From contig JAUIGN010000005.1 of the NCBI GenBank assembly GCA_030430075.1, positions 248,001-312,000 on the forward strand: 64,000 nucleotides of DNA. The letters run 5' to 3'. The stretch's first letter is position 1. Each line of letters opens with the position of its first letter. The DNA comes from a bacterium (GTDB taxonomy: Bacteria; Planctomycetota; Planctomycetia; Pirellulales; Pirellulaceae). Shown here in pieces: positions 47,502-57,130 of this stretch. A model generated the notes under the pieces. That model ran no database searches. It worked only from the letters and a program-made list of their open reading frames with translations, and was not told the origin of the DNA. Position numbers and translations under genes: made by a program.

Positions 47502-50500
47502 ATGAGAGGCCCGCCAACTGTGACCATTCGAATTGCCCTCAACCACCGGACCAGCTATTGCTACGATCGGCCCGTCTCCCTGTCACCGCACACGATCCGC
47601 TTGCGACCGGCGCCCCACTGCCGCACGCCGATCACCAGTTATTCCTTGAAGGTCGAACCGGCTGACCATTTTGAGAACTGGCAGCAGGATCCGTACGGGA
47701 ATTTTCAGGCCCGCTGTGTCTTTCCAGACAAGGCCCGGGCGTTACTGGTCGAAGTCGACCTCGTTGCCGAGATGACGGTCATCAATCCCTTTGACTTCTT
47801 TGTTGAAGAGTATGCCGACGAGAGTCCGTTCGAGTACGAAGCGTTGCTGGCGAAGGACCTGCGGCCGTTTCTGGAGGTCGAGCCGGCCGGCCCCCGCTTG
47901 AAACAATGGCTGCAGGCGGTCGATCGCTCGCCGCGCAACACGGTCAGCTTCATCACGGAACTCAATGCGCAGCTCGAGCAGCAGATTGACTACACGATTC
48001 GCATGGAGCCGGGTGTCCAAACCTGCGAGCAGACGCTGACGCTGAAATCGGGCTCCTGCCGGGATTCGGCCTGGCTGCTGGTGCAGATTTTCCGCCATCT
48101 GGGACTGGCTGCCCGCTTTGTATCCGGTTACCTCGTGCAGATCGTTCCGGACGTCAAACCACTGGAGGGTCCTGCCGGCACCGACGTGGACTTCACGGAC
48201 CTGCATGCCTGGACCGAGGTGTTCTTGCCGGGGGCCGGCTGGATCGGCCTGGACCCCACCTCCGGACTGTTGGCGGGCGAAGGTCATATCCCGCTGGCTT
48301 GCACGCCGGAGCCAACAACGGCGGCGCCGATCACCGGGTCCGTTGGCCCCTGCGAGACCGAATTCGACTTCTCCATGGCGATCTCGCGGATCCACGAGGA
48401 CCCGCGGGTGACGAAGCCGTACTCGGAGCAGCAATGGACGGAAATCAATCAACTCGGCCGGCAGGTTGATCAGCATTTGCAGGCTGGCGACGTCCGCCTC
48501 ACGATGGGCGGCGAACCGACGTTCGTCTCGATCGATGACATGGAAGGCGAGGAATGGAACACGGGCGCCGTGGGACCCACCAAGCGAGCGCGCGCTGCCG
48601 ACCTGGTTCTGCGCCTGGCCGACAAGCTGCCCGCCGGGGCGATGCTCCACTTCGGACAGGGCAAGTGGTATCCGGGCGAGCCCCTGCCCCGCTGGGCCCT
48701 GGCCTGCTACTGGCGCCCCGATGGCCAGCCGATCTGGGTGGACCGTTCGCTGTTCGCCGATGAGACGACGCCGTACGACCACACGGCCGAGCATGCCAAG
48801 GAGTTTGTGACCACGCTGGCCCAACGGCTTGAGGTCGAACCGCAATGGGCGATTCCGGCATACGAAGATGTCTGGCATTACCTGGCAACCGAACGCAAGC
48901 TACCGGTGAACGTCGATCCGGGTGACTCGAAACTGAAAGATGCCAAGGAGCGGGCGCGGCTGGCGCGGATGGTTGAGAGTGGCTTGGGGACGGTCGCCGG
49001 CTACGTGCTGCCGTTGCAGTGTCAGCAGTGGCAGGGGCGGCCTCGATGGCGAAGCGGACCGTGGCCCATTCGTTCGGCAGCGATGTTCTTACTGGCCGGC
49101 GATTCCCCGCTGGGGCTCCGCCTGCCGCTCGATTCATTGCCCTGGATCACTCCGACCCTCCAGCATCAAGTGCGCGAGCAAGACCCGACGGCGCCGCGCG
49201 CGGAGCTGCCGCCGCATCCGGGGCGGCGGGCACAACCGCAGATTCGGGCCGTCGACCCGTTGGCCGACGAGGAAACGGCCAGCGAACTGCGCGAACAGCG
49301 ACGGGGTCCGGATGTCGTCAACGAAGGCGACGTGATTCGAACCGCCCTCTGCGTGGAACCCCGGGAAGGGCGATTGCATGTCTTCATGCCGCCGACGAGC
49401 ACGTTGGAGGAGTATCTCGACCTGGTCTCGGCCGTCGAGGCGACGGCGACTGAAACGGCAACGCCGGTCGTCCTGGAAGGGTACTTGCCGCCGCAGGACC
49501 ATCGTGTCAACTACCTGAAGGTGACACCGGATCCGGGAGTGATCGAAGTCAATACGCAGCCGTCTGCGTCGTGGGACGATCTGGTGGAAAGTACAACGAC
49601 GCTCTACGAAGAAGCCCGCCAGGCGCGGCTGGGGACCGAGAAATTCGATTTAGACGGACGTCATACGGGGACGGGCGGCGGCAACCACATTGTGATGGGG
49701 AGTCATTCTCCGTTAGACAGCCCCTTCCTGCGGCGCCCTGATCTGCTGCGCAGCTTGATCGCCTACTGGAACAACCACCCTTCCCTCTCGTACCTGTTTT
49801 CCAGCTCCTTTATCGGGCCCACCAGCCAGGCGCCGCGGGTCGACGAAGGACGCCGCGACGCCCTCTATGAGTTAGAGCTGGCCTTTGAACAGGTTCCCGA
49901 GCCGGAGCGTGGACCCGGATTTCCGCCTTGGCTTGTCGATCGGATCTTTCGCAACCTGCTGGTCGATCTGACCGGCAACACGCACCGTGCCGAATTCTGT
50001 ATCGACAAGTTGTATTCGCCCGATTCCACGACGGGGCGCCTGGGCCTGGTTGAGTTCCGCGGGTTCGAGATGCCGCCGCATGCCCGGATGAGCCTGACTC
50101 AGCAATTGCTGCTGCGATCGCTGGTGGCCCGGTTCTGGGAGCATCCGTATCGTCACAAGCTGGTCCACTGGGGCACCCGGCTGCACGACCGCTTTCTGCT
50201 GCCGCATTTCGTCGAGGATGACCTCCGTGATGTCATCGAGGAGACGCGGCAGGCTGGATTTTCCCTGCGTGCCGACTGGTTCGGGCCGCACGTGGAGTTT
50301 CGCTTCCCGCTGATCGGCACGATCACGCAGCAGGGAATTCAAGTAGAATTAAGGCAGGCGATCGAACCGTGGTACGTTCTGGGGGAGGAACCGGGAGGCG
50401 GCGGGACGGCCCGCTATGTCGACTCGTCCGTCGAACGCTTGCAAGTCAAGGTCACCGGAATGACCGATGCACGCCATGTGATTACCTGCAATGGCAGAAA

Positions 50501-50852
50501 GTTGCCCCTGCATCCGACCGGCCGGGTCGGCGAATACGTGGCGGGAGTCCGTTACCGGGCCTGGCAGCCGCCCAGTTGCCTGCACCCCACGATCCCCGTC
50601 CACTCGCCGCTCGTGTTTGATCTCCTCGACACCTGGAGTCAGCGGAGTATCGGCGGGTGCCGGTACCACGTCTCCCATCCGGCCGGACGCAACTACACGA
50701 CGTTTCCGGTCAACGCGTTTGAAGCCGAAGGCCGCCGGGCGGCCCGGTTCTTCGCGACCGGGCATACGGGTGGCCCGCTGCGGCTGCCGGCGGACGAGCC
50801 CAATCCGGATTTCCCCCTCACTTTGGACCTGCGTCGTCCCGACCGGTCTTAG
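47502..50852 (+). CDS. Transglutaminase-like protein fused to putative amidoligase (DUF2126)
   Basis: The 1,116-residue protein has a transglutaminase N-domain (R-I-A-L-N-H-R-T-S-Y-C-Y-D-R-P) and a transglutaminase/protease core. The core has catalytic Cys in G-S-C-R-D-S-A-W (about 185), His in D-L-H-A-W-T (about 235) and Asp in L-D-P-T-S-G (about 253). The rest (about 320-1110) is the DUF2126 putative amidoligase region, starting near R-L-T-M-G-G-E-P-T-F-V-S. ATG 47502 is given; GTG 47520 would match the usual family start and has AGAGG upstream. It leads a same-strand cluster with ATP-grasp and alpha-E genes. Family knowledge predicts making and/or cutting amide bonds on a peptide; the substrate is unknown. 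Confidence 0.88.
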   Translation: MRGPPTVTIRIALNHRTSYCYDRPVSLSPHTIRLRPAPHCRTPITSYSLKVEPADHFENWQQDPYGNFQARCVFPDKARALLVEVDLVAEMTVINPFDFFVEEYADESPFEYEALLAKDLRPFLEVEPAGPRLKQWLQAVDRSPRNTVSFITELNAQLEQQIDYTIRMEPGVQTCEQTLTLKSGSCRDSAWLLVQIFRHLGLAARFVSGYLVQIVPDVKPLEGPAGTDVDFTDLHAWTEVFLPGAGWIGLDPTSGLLAGEGHIPLACTPEPTTAAPITGSVGPCETEFDFSMAISRIHEDPRVTKPYSEQQWTEINQLGRQVDQHLQAGDVRLTMGGEPTFVSIDDMEGEEWNTGAVGPTKRARAADLVLRLADKLPAGAMLHFGQGKWYPGEPLPRWALACYWRPDGQPIWVDRSLFADETTPYDHTAEHAKEFVTTLAQRLEVEPQWAIPAYEDVWHYLATERKLPVNVDPGDSKLKDAKERARLARMVESGLGTVAGYVLPLQCQQWQGRPRWRSGPWPIRSAAMFLLAGDSPLGLRLPLDSLPWITPTLQHQVREQDPTAPRAELPPHPGRRAQPQIRAVDPLADEETASELREQRRGPDVVNEGDVIRTALCVEPREGRLHVFMPPTSTLEEYLDLVSAVEATATETATPVVLEGYLPPQDHRVNYLKVTPDPGVIEVNTQPSASWDDLVESTTTLYEEARQARLGTEKFDLDGRHTGTGGGNHIVMGSHSPLDSPFLRRPDLLRSLIAYWNNHPSLSYLFSSSFIGPTSQAPRVDEGRRDALYELELAFEQVPEPERGPGFPPWLVDRIFRNLLVDLTGNTHRAEFCIDKLYSPDSTTGRLGLVEFRGFEMPPHARMSLTQQLLLRSLVARFWEHPYRHKLVHWGTRLHDRFLLPHFVEDDLRDVIEETRQAGFSLRADWFGPHVEFRFPLIGTITQQGIQVELRQAIEPWYVLGEEPGGGGTARYVDSSVERLQVKVTGMTDARHVITCNGRKLPLHPTGRVGEYVAGVRYRAWQPPSCLHPTIPVHSPLVFDLLDTWSQRSIGGCRYHVSHPAGRNYTTFPVNAFEAEGRRAARFFATGHTGGPLRLPADEPNPDFPLTLDLRRPDRS

Positions 50853-50870
50853 TTCCAACGCGTGGCCGCG

Positions 50871-53411
50871 ATGAATTCGACCTCCACCGCACCTCCCGAC
50901 GCGCAGCCGCTGCTGGGCAACTATCGCCCGCCGCAGGGGGCGTACGATGAGATGTTTCTGGCCGACGGCACGCCCCGAGCTCATTGCCAGCGATTCGTCA
51001 ACGCGCTGGGTGCGCTGGGCCGCGAAGAGCTTGGCCAACGCTGGGAACAGGTCGAGCGGTTTGTGCGTGAGAACGGGATGGTGTACCACGCCTATGGCGA
51101 TCCCTCCAAGGCGGTGCGGCCCTGGGATCTGGACGCCATCCCGCTGATTGTCTCGGCAGAAGAGTGGCAGATGGTGAGCCGTGGACTGGTGCAGCGGGCC
51201 CACCTGATGAACGCCATTCTGGCTGACCTGTACGGCCCGCAGGCGCTGCTGTCCGGCGGGTTCGTCCCGCCTGGGCTGGTCTTTGGCAATCCGGCGTTCA
51301 TCCGGCCCTTTCACGGCCAGCATGGACCGGGCGACCAGTACCTGCAATTGTGCGCGGTGGACCTGGCGCGGGCCGGCGATGGTCGATGGTGGGTCGTCGG
51401 GGATCGCACCGACGCACCAATGGGTATGGCCTACGCCCTGGAGAATCGGATTGCGGTCTCGCGGATGCTGCCGGCCGTCATGCATGATTGCCAGGTCGAG
51501 CGGTTGGCGTCGTTCTTCATCGCCTTGCAGGACACGCTGCGAGCCATCTCACGCACCAATCGCGACAATCCCCGGATTGTCTTGTTGAGCCACGGACCGG
51601 AGGGGCCGAGCTACTTTGAGGATGCTTACCTGGCCCGGTACCTCGGCTACACCCTGGTTGAGGGCGCCGATCTGACGGTCCGCAACAACCGTGTCATGCT
51701 CAAGACGTTGGGCGGCTTGCTGCAGGTCGACGTCGTCTTGCGCCGTCTCAGCGATCAGTATTGCGATCCGCTGGAAGTTCGCGATACGGCCGGCCTGGGC
51801 GTGGCAGGACTGCTGCGGGCCGAACGCTCCGGCAACGTGGTGATCGCCAATGCGCTGGGCAGTTCGCTGGTCGAGTCCCCTGCCCTGATGCCCTTTCTGC
51901 CCGGCCTGTGTCGTGAATTGCTGGGGGAGGAATTGCAACTTCCCTACCTGGCGACCTGGTGGTGTGGACAGGAAGGGCCGCGTAAGCATGTGCAACAGCA
52001 CTTGGATACGCTTGCGGTCCGATCGGCGTTTCGCGTGGGGCGCATCGACCAGGTGCGTCGCGAAGAGTTGGGTGCCGCGGACCGCGAAGCGTTATCGCAG
52101 CGGATCAACGAATACCCGGCCAGGTACGTCGCCCAGGAGTCGCTGGTGCGGTCGGTCGCTCCGGTCTGGTCAAAAGACGAACCGCGGCCCCTGCATGTCG
52201 CCTTGCGGGCCTTCATCGTCGCCTCGGGAAATTCGTTCAGCGTGATGCCAGGCGGACTGGTCCGCGTCGGAAAGAACAGCAGCGAACTCGATGTGTCGAT
52301 TCTGGCCGGCGAAGGGAGCAAGGACGCCTGGGTTCTCTCGCAAGGCCCGGTGCGGCGGGTCAGCCTGTTGCAGTCGCACGGAAAGTCCCAGCTTCGCCGC
52401 GGCAGTGCCGACCTGCCAAGCCGCGTTGCGGACAACCTGTTCTGGCTGGGCCGGGGGATCGAGCGTGCCGAAAGCGTGGCCCGGTTGTTGCGTCCCGTGT
52501 TCGGGCGGATGGCGAGCGAATCGGAGCGTGAGGCACTGCCCGAGCTGACCGAACTCCTGCGGACGCTCGCCGCGCAAGGCCAGATTGAACCGGGCTTCGT
52601 CATCGATGGCGTCAAAGAGCAACTCCCGGCGATCGAAAACGCACTTCCGACGCTGGTGCTGGACGCCGGCCAGGCCGGCAGCCTGCGGAGTACCGTGGCG
52701 GCCATGTTCGGGAACGCGTCGCTGGTACGCGATCGGATGTCGGTCGACGGCTGGCGGATCGTGCTCAGGCTGGAGCAGCAAATTGACGCCCTCTCACGTC
52801 GCCGCCGGGTCGGCCTGGCGGATGTGCTGGAACTGCTGAATGCCATGATCATCAACCTGGCGGCGTTCGGCGGTCTGGTCAGCGAGAGCATGACGCGCAA
52901 CCAGGGTTGGCGATTCCTCGACCTGGGACGGCGTCTGGAGCGATCGCTGCAAACAATCTCGCTCGTCCAGGACCTCTTGCTGGAACCGGGGCACCACGAA
53001 CAGGCGGCGATGGAAGCAGCCCTGGAAGTGGCGGACAGCGCGATGACCTATCGTTCGCGGTACCTGGCCAACATGCAACTGCCGATGGTCCTGGACCTGC
53101 TGTTGACCGACGAAACCAACCCCCGCTCGCTGGCGTTTCAACTGACACAAGTTCGGGACCATGTCGACGCCCTGCCCCGCGAAGACAGCCAGCCGCTGCG
53201 CGGTACGGATCAACGAATCGCGGTTTCCGCGCTGACGAAGCTGCAACTGATCGACCACGCGGCGTTGCAGCATGCCGGGACCGGGGGCGCGAGCACCAAG
53301 CTGGGGCGGACGCTGCACTGGCTCAAGCTGCAGCTCCCGCGGCTCTCCGAGTTGATCAGTCACAAGTACCTGATTCATGCCGACGTGCCGCGGCAGCTCG
53401 CCGACGGGTAG
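50871..53411 (+). CDS. Circularly permuted ATP-grasp/alpha-E domain fusion protein
   Basis: The 846-residue protein joins a circularly permuted type 2 ATP-grasp domain (about 10-500) to an alpha-E helical domain (about 505-840, beginning R-V-A-D-N-L-F-W-L-G-R-G-I-E-R-A-E). ATG 50871 lies 18 bases after the upstream stop. Compared with its paralogue at 54494, the metal-site stretch L-E-D-N reads V-G-D-R, and the lysine of [10 protein letters not shown] is arginine (A-V-R-S-A-F-R-V-G-R). It may be an inactive or altered ligase partner. It is probably co-transcribed with both neighbours. Confidence 0.88.
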   Translation: MNSTSTAPPDAQPLLGNYRPPQGAYDEMFLADGTPRAHCQRFVNALGALGREELGQRWEQVERFVRENGMVYHAYGDPSKAVRPWDLDAIPLIVSAEEWQMVSRGLVQRAHLMNAILADLYGPQALLSGGFVPPGLVFGNPAFIRPFHGQHGPGDQYLQLCAVDLARAGDGRWWVVGDRTDAPMGMAYALENRIAVSRMLPAVMHDCQVERLASFFIALQDTLRAISRTNRDNPRIVLLSHGPEGPSYFEDAYLARYLGYTLVEGADLTVRNNRVMLKTLGGLLQVDVVLRRLSDQYCDPLEVRDTAGLGVAGLLRAERSGNVVIANALGSSLVESPALMPFLPGLCRELLGEELQLPYLATWWCGQEGPRKHVQQHLDTLAVRSAFRVGRIDQVRREELGAADREALSQRINEYPARYVAQESLVRSVAPVWSKDEPRPLHVALRAFIVASGNSFSVMPGGLVRVGKNSSELDVSILAGEGSKDAWVLSQGPVRRVSLLQSHGKSQLRRGSADLPSRVADNLFWLGRGIERAESVARLLRPVFGRMASESEREALPELTELLRTLAAQGQIEPGFVIDGVKEQLPAIENALPTLVLDAGQAGSLRSTVAAMFGNASLVRDRMSVDGWRIVLRLEQQIDALSRRRRVGLADVLELLNAMIINLAAFGGLVSESMTRNQGWRFLDLGRRLERSLQTISLVQDLLLEPGHHEQAAMEAALEVADSAMTYRSRYLANMQLPMVLDLLLTDETNPRSLAFQLTQVRDHVDALPREDSQPLRGTDQRIAVSALTKLQLIDHAALQHAGTGGASTKLGRTLHWLKLQLPRLSELISHKYLIHADVPRQLADG

Positions 53412-53417
53412 CCGACC

Positions 53418-54290
53418 ATGAAGTACAAAGTTACGCATACGACGACCTACGACTATTCGGCTGACGTCCCTCTCTGTCAGAACGAAACGCGGCTGACGCC
53501 CCGCAACGATGCGCGCCAGACGTGCGAGTTTCATCGATTGGTCGTTCACCCCAAGCCCGTCGAGATGACGAAGCGGACCGATTATTTTGGCAACACGGTC
53601 AATCAGTTTGCACTCAATACGGCGCATCGACGCCTCCGCGTGACGGCTGTGACGAGGATCCGCGTGCACCCCTCGCCCCTGCCGCAGCTCGCCGGGACCA
53701 CGCCCTGGGAAGACGTTCGGGACGCGCTCGGCCAGGACCTCAGCCGCACCGGGCTGGACGTCTATCAGTTTGCGTTTGCGTCGCCGCACGTCGAATGTGA
53801 TCGCGCGTTCGCCGCCTACGCGGAGGAATCGTTCACCCCCCGCCGGCCGGTTGGTGACGCCCTGGCCGACCTGACCAAACGCATCAACCAGGATGTCGTC
53901 TACGACCCCCAGGCGACGACGGTGAGCACACCTGTGAAAGAAGTGTTCGAGCATCGGCGGGGCGTCTGCCAGGACATGGCCCACTTGCAACTCGCCTGCC
54001 TCCGTTCGTTGGGGTTGGCGGCCCGCTATGTGAGCGGCTACCTGCGGACGACGCCGCCGGAGGGCGAGCGGCGGTTGGTGGGCGCGGATGCCTCGCACGC
54101 TTGGGTCAGTCTGTTCTGTGGAACGGCCGGCTGGATCGATGCGGACCCGACCAACGATGTGCTGCCGAGCGTCGATCATATTACGGTCGCCTGGGGCCGC
54201 GACTACAGCGACGTCTGCCCGATCAACGGGATGTTTGTCGGCGGCGGTCGCCACAAGCTCAGCGTGGCCGTCAAGGTCACGCCGCTCTAA
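53418..54290 (+). CDS. Transglutaminase-like cysteine peptidase
   Basis: The 290-residue protein begins M-K-Y-K-V-T-H-T-T-T-Y-D-Y, the usual N-domain. The catalytic triad is visible: Cys in R-G-V-C-Q-D-M-A-H (about 177), His in A-S-H-A-W-V-S (about 222) and Asp in D-A-D-P-T-N-D (about 240). It starts six bases after the fusion gene and has no signal peptide, so it is probably cytoplasmic. It likely hydrolyses or transfers the amide product of the adjacent ATP-grasp enzymes (inference from recurrent gene context). Confidence 0.92.
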   Translation: MKYKVTHTTTYDYSADVPLCQNETRLTPRNDARQTCEFHRLVVHPKPVEMTKRTDYFGNTVNQFALNTAHRRLRVTAVTRIRVHPSPLPQLAGTTPWEDVRDALGQDLSRTGLDVYQFAFASPHVECDRAFAAYAEESFTPRRPVGDALADLTKRINQDVVYDPQATTVSTPVKEVFEHRRGVCQDMAHLQLACLRSLGLAARYVSGYLRTTPPEGERRLVGADASHAWVSLFCGTAGWIDADPTNDVLPSVDHITVAWGRDYSDVCPINGMFVGGGRHKLSVAVKVTPL

Positions 54291-54493
54291 CGAGCGCCGC
54301 TCGAATCGCCGCGGCCGCACGCCTCTCGCCGCGGTACCCCAGGGGGCCGCTAATCGTCGTTCGGCGCCCTTGTGGCCGGACCTCGAATCCCGCTAGAATT
54401 CGCCAGCCGGGACTCCCGACGGCAAGTTAGGCGGAACCTTGCAAATCAGGCCTCGGTCGATCTGTAATTTGGTTCAACGCGAAAGAGTGATTT

Positions 54494-56053
54494 ATGCAAC
54501 AGTCGCAGCAGGCGGCGGGGCAAGAGGCGAATCAGCTTAATTTCCGCGACTATGACACGGGCGGCTTCTACGACGAGCTAATTGATGAGAACGGGCAGCC
54601 GCGGGAAGGCGCTCAGATCCTCCTCAAGCGGATTGCCGAACTGCCGGATGGCGAACTGCTACAGCGGCAGGAGATGGCGGAGCGTGCCCTTTTTCGGATG
54701 GGCATCACCTTCGCCGTTTATGGAAATAACGCGGGCGTGGAGAAGATCTTCCCGTTTGACATCTTGCCGCGGATCGTGGCCGCCGCGGAATGGGAGAAGA
54801 TCGAACGGGGGTTGAAGCAGCGAATCCGCGCCCTCAACCTGTTCATTGACGACATCTACCACGATCAGCAGATCGTCAAGGACGACGTCCTGCCGGCAGC
54901 CATCTTGGCCAGTGCGGACAGCTTCCGCGAGCAGTGTGTCGGCCTCAAGCCGCCCCGCAATATCTGGTGCCATATCACCGGGACGGACCTGGTACGGGAC
55001 AATAGCGGCCAGATTTTTGTCCTTGAAGACAATCTCCGCTGCCCGTCCGGTGTTTCCTATGTGCTGCAGAACCGGTTCATCATGAAGCGCAGCTTCCCCT
55101 GGCTGTTTGAAGCGTCGCATGTCATGCCGGTTGTCGACTATCCCAGCCGCCTGTTGAGCCTGCTGCAGTACCTGGGACCGGACGGTGTCGCCGCGCCGAC
55201 GGTCGCCGTTATGACCCCCGGCGTGTTCAATTCGGCTTATTACGAGCACTCGTATTTGGCGCAGCAGATGGGCGTGGAACTGGTCGAGGGGCGCGACCTG
55301 GCCGTGCGCGACGGTTATCTCTGCATGCGAACTACCTCGGGCTTTCAACGCGTCGACGTCCTCTACCGCCGGATCGACGACGACTTCATCGACCCCGCCG
55401 AGTTTCGCTCGGACTCGATGCTCGGCGTCCGCGGACTGATGGAAGTCTATCGGGCGGGACGAGTGGCACTGGCCAACGCTCCGGGAACCGGCGTCGCCGA
55501 CGACAAGGTGATCTACGCCTACGTGGAAAAGATCATCAAGTACTACCTCAACGAAGACCCCATCATCCCCAACGTTCCGACCTATGTCTGTTACGACGAA
55601 GACGACCGCAACTATGTGTTGGCGCACTTGGACGAGCTGGTTGTGAAGGCGGCCAACGAGTCGGGCGGTTACGGGATGCTGATCGGCCCGCACGCCAGCG
55701 AGGAAGAACGGCAGAAGTTTGCCGAGCTGATTCGCAAGAACCCCCGCAACTATATCGCCCAGCCGACGCTGTCCCTGTCGCGCATTCCGACCATGATCGA
55801 CAAGAAGTTCGAGGGCCGGCACGTCGACCTCCGCCCTTACATTCTCTACGGCGAGGACATTTTTGTGCTGCCGGGGGGGCTGACGCGCGTGGCGCTTCGT
55901 AAGGGGTCTCTGGTCGTCAATTCATCGCAAGGTGGGGGAAGCAAAGACACCTGGGTGATTGCCCCGTCGCCGGTTTCGGCCAACGCCCCCACGACCGATT
56001 CCGCGGCAAGTTCGGTGGAATCCGCTCCTTCCTCTGCAGCAGATGGTGAGTAG
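54494..56053 (+). CDS. Circularly permuted type 2 ATP-grasp protein
   Basis: The 519-residue protein has the full family pattern: [17 protein letters not shown] near residue 75, [12 protein letters not shown] near 177, [12 protein letters not shown] near 380, and D-L-R-P-Y-I-L near 445. It is predicted to form an amide bond using ATP. The start has AAAGAG upstream, and the 200-base gap before it could hold a second promoter. A low-complexity Ser/Ala tail of about 30 residues follows the domain. Confidence 0.92.
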   Translation: MQQSQQAAGQEANQLNFRDYDTGGFYDELIDENGQPREGAQILLKRIAELPDGELLQRQEMAERALFRMGITFAVYGNNAGVEKIFPFDILPRIVAAAEWEKIERGLKQRIRALNLFIDDIYHDQQIVKDDVLPAAILASADSFREQCVGLKPPRNIWCHITGTDLVRDNSGQIFVLEDNLRCPSGVSYVLQNRFIMKRSFPWLFEASHVMPVVDYPSRLLSLLQYLGPDGVAAPTVAVMTPGVFNSAYYEHSYLAQQMGVELVEGRDLAVRDGYLCMRTTSGFQRVDVLYRRIDDDFIDPAEFRSDSMLGVRGLMEVYRAGRVALANAPGTGVADDKVIYAYVEKIIKYYLNEDPIIPNVPTYVCYDEDDRNYVLAHLDELVVKAANESGGYGMLIGPHASEEERQKFAELIRKNPRNYIAQPTLSLSRIPTMIDKKFEGRHVDLRPYILYGEDIFVLPGGLTRVALRKGSLVVNSSQGGGSKDTWVIAPSPVSANAPTTDSAASSVESAPSSAADGE

Positions 56054-56056
56054 ACC

Positions 56057-57043
56057 ATGTTGAGCCGCGTTGCTGACTCGATCTATTGGATGAGCCGTTA
56101 CGTTGAACGGGCAGAGAACCTGGCCCGCTTCGCCGACGTGACGTTGAACATGATGCTGGATCTCCCCTCCGGTTCCCCCGAACAATGGCGGCCGCTGGTC
56201 AGTGCGACCGGCGACGATAAGGAGTTTTTTGAGCGGTACGGGGAATCGACGCGCGACAACGTGATCCAGTTCCTGACGTTTGACTGCGAGTACCCGAATT
56301 CGATTCTCTCTTGCCTGCATGCCGCTCGTGAGAACGCTCGCAGCGTGCGCGAAGCGATCGGATCGGAAATGTGGGAACACCTCAACCAGTTTTACATGAG
56401 CGTCCGCGATGCGGCAGGCGACCCGGAAGCGCTCGAGTCTCCCAATAACTTCTTTCAGCACGTGAAGATGTCGAGTCACCTGTTTACCGGGATTACCGTG
56501 ACGACCATGTCGCAGGGCGAAGGCTGGCACTTTGCCCGGATGGGGCGGCTGCTGGAACGTGCCGACAAAACGTCCCGCATCCTGGACGTCAAATACTTCA
56601 CGCTGCTGCCGTCGCCCCGAGACGTCGGCACCCCGATGGATGATCTGCAGTGGTCGTCGGTGTTGCGCAGCGTGAGCGGTTTCGAAATGTACCGCAAACG
56701 CCATCACGGGATTACACCCAAGCGGGTCGTCGAGTTTCTGGTGCTGGATTGGGAGTTTCCCCGCGCCATCATCCACTGTATCGACCATGCGAACCATTCG
56801 CTGCACGCCATCTCCGGATCGCCCAAAGGGACATTCTGCAACCCCGCGGAGAAACGGCTGGGGCTGCTCTGCAGCGAGTTGGCGTATGCGGAGATCGACG
56901 AGATCATCGGCCAGGGACTTCATGAATTCCTGGACGCGTTTCAATCGAAGCTGAACCTGGTGGGGGAATCGATCTACCAGACCTTCATCGCCATGCGGCC
57001 CACCGATTTGCCGGCCGGCGAGCGGCAGGTGGCCAGAGTCTGA
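56057..57043 (+). CDS. Alpha-E domain protein
   Basis: The 328-residue all-helical protein begins M-L-S-R-V-A-D-S-I-Y-W-M-S-R-Y-V-E-R-A-E-N, the standard start of the family. It nearly always neighbours circularly permuted ATP-grasp genes. It starts three bases after the ATP-grasp stop codon, so coupling is clear. The biochemical role is unknown. Its stop codon lies inside a 15-base tandem repeat. Confidence 0.92.
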   Translation: MLSRVADSIYWMSRYVERAENLARFADVTLNMMLDLPSGSPEQWRPLVSATGDDKEFFERYGESTRDNVIQFLTFDCEYPNSILSCLHAARENARSVREAIGSEMWEHLNQFYMSVRDAAGDPEALESPNNFFQHVKMSSHLFTGITVTTMSQGEGWHFARMGRLLERADKTSRILDVKYFTLLPSPRDVGTPMDDLQWSSVLRSVSGFEMYRKRHHGITPKRVVEFLVLDWEFPRAIIHCIDHANHSLHAISGSPKGTFCNPAEKRLGLLCSELAYAEIDEIIGQGLHEFLDAFQSKLNLVGESIYQTFIAMRPTDLPAGERQVARV

Positions 57044-57094
57044 GCAGCCAGAGTCTGAGCAGCCAGTGTCTGAGCAGCCAGTGTCTGAGCAGCC
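57035..57094 (+). repeat. 15-base tandem repeat over the alpha-E stop codon
   Basis: Four units of AGAGTCTGAGCAGCC, the last two with AGTG in place of AGAG. Because the unit is 15 bases, each repeats the in-frame TGA, giving four stops in a row. Confidence 0.9.
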
Positions 57095-57101
57095 AACGGC
57101 G

Positions 57102-57117
57102 TCGCGGCCGGCCGCGA
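57102..57117. terminator. Perfect 16-base palindrome between convergent genes
   Basis: TCGCGGCC followed by GGCCGCGA is self-complementary and lies between the 3' ends of the alpha-E (+) and secreted transglutaminase (-) genes. It has no T tract, so two-way termination is only a guess. Confidence 0.3.
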
Positions 57118-57130
57118 GACGACCGTCTTG

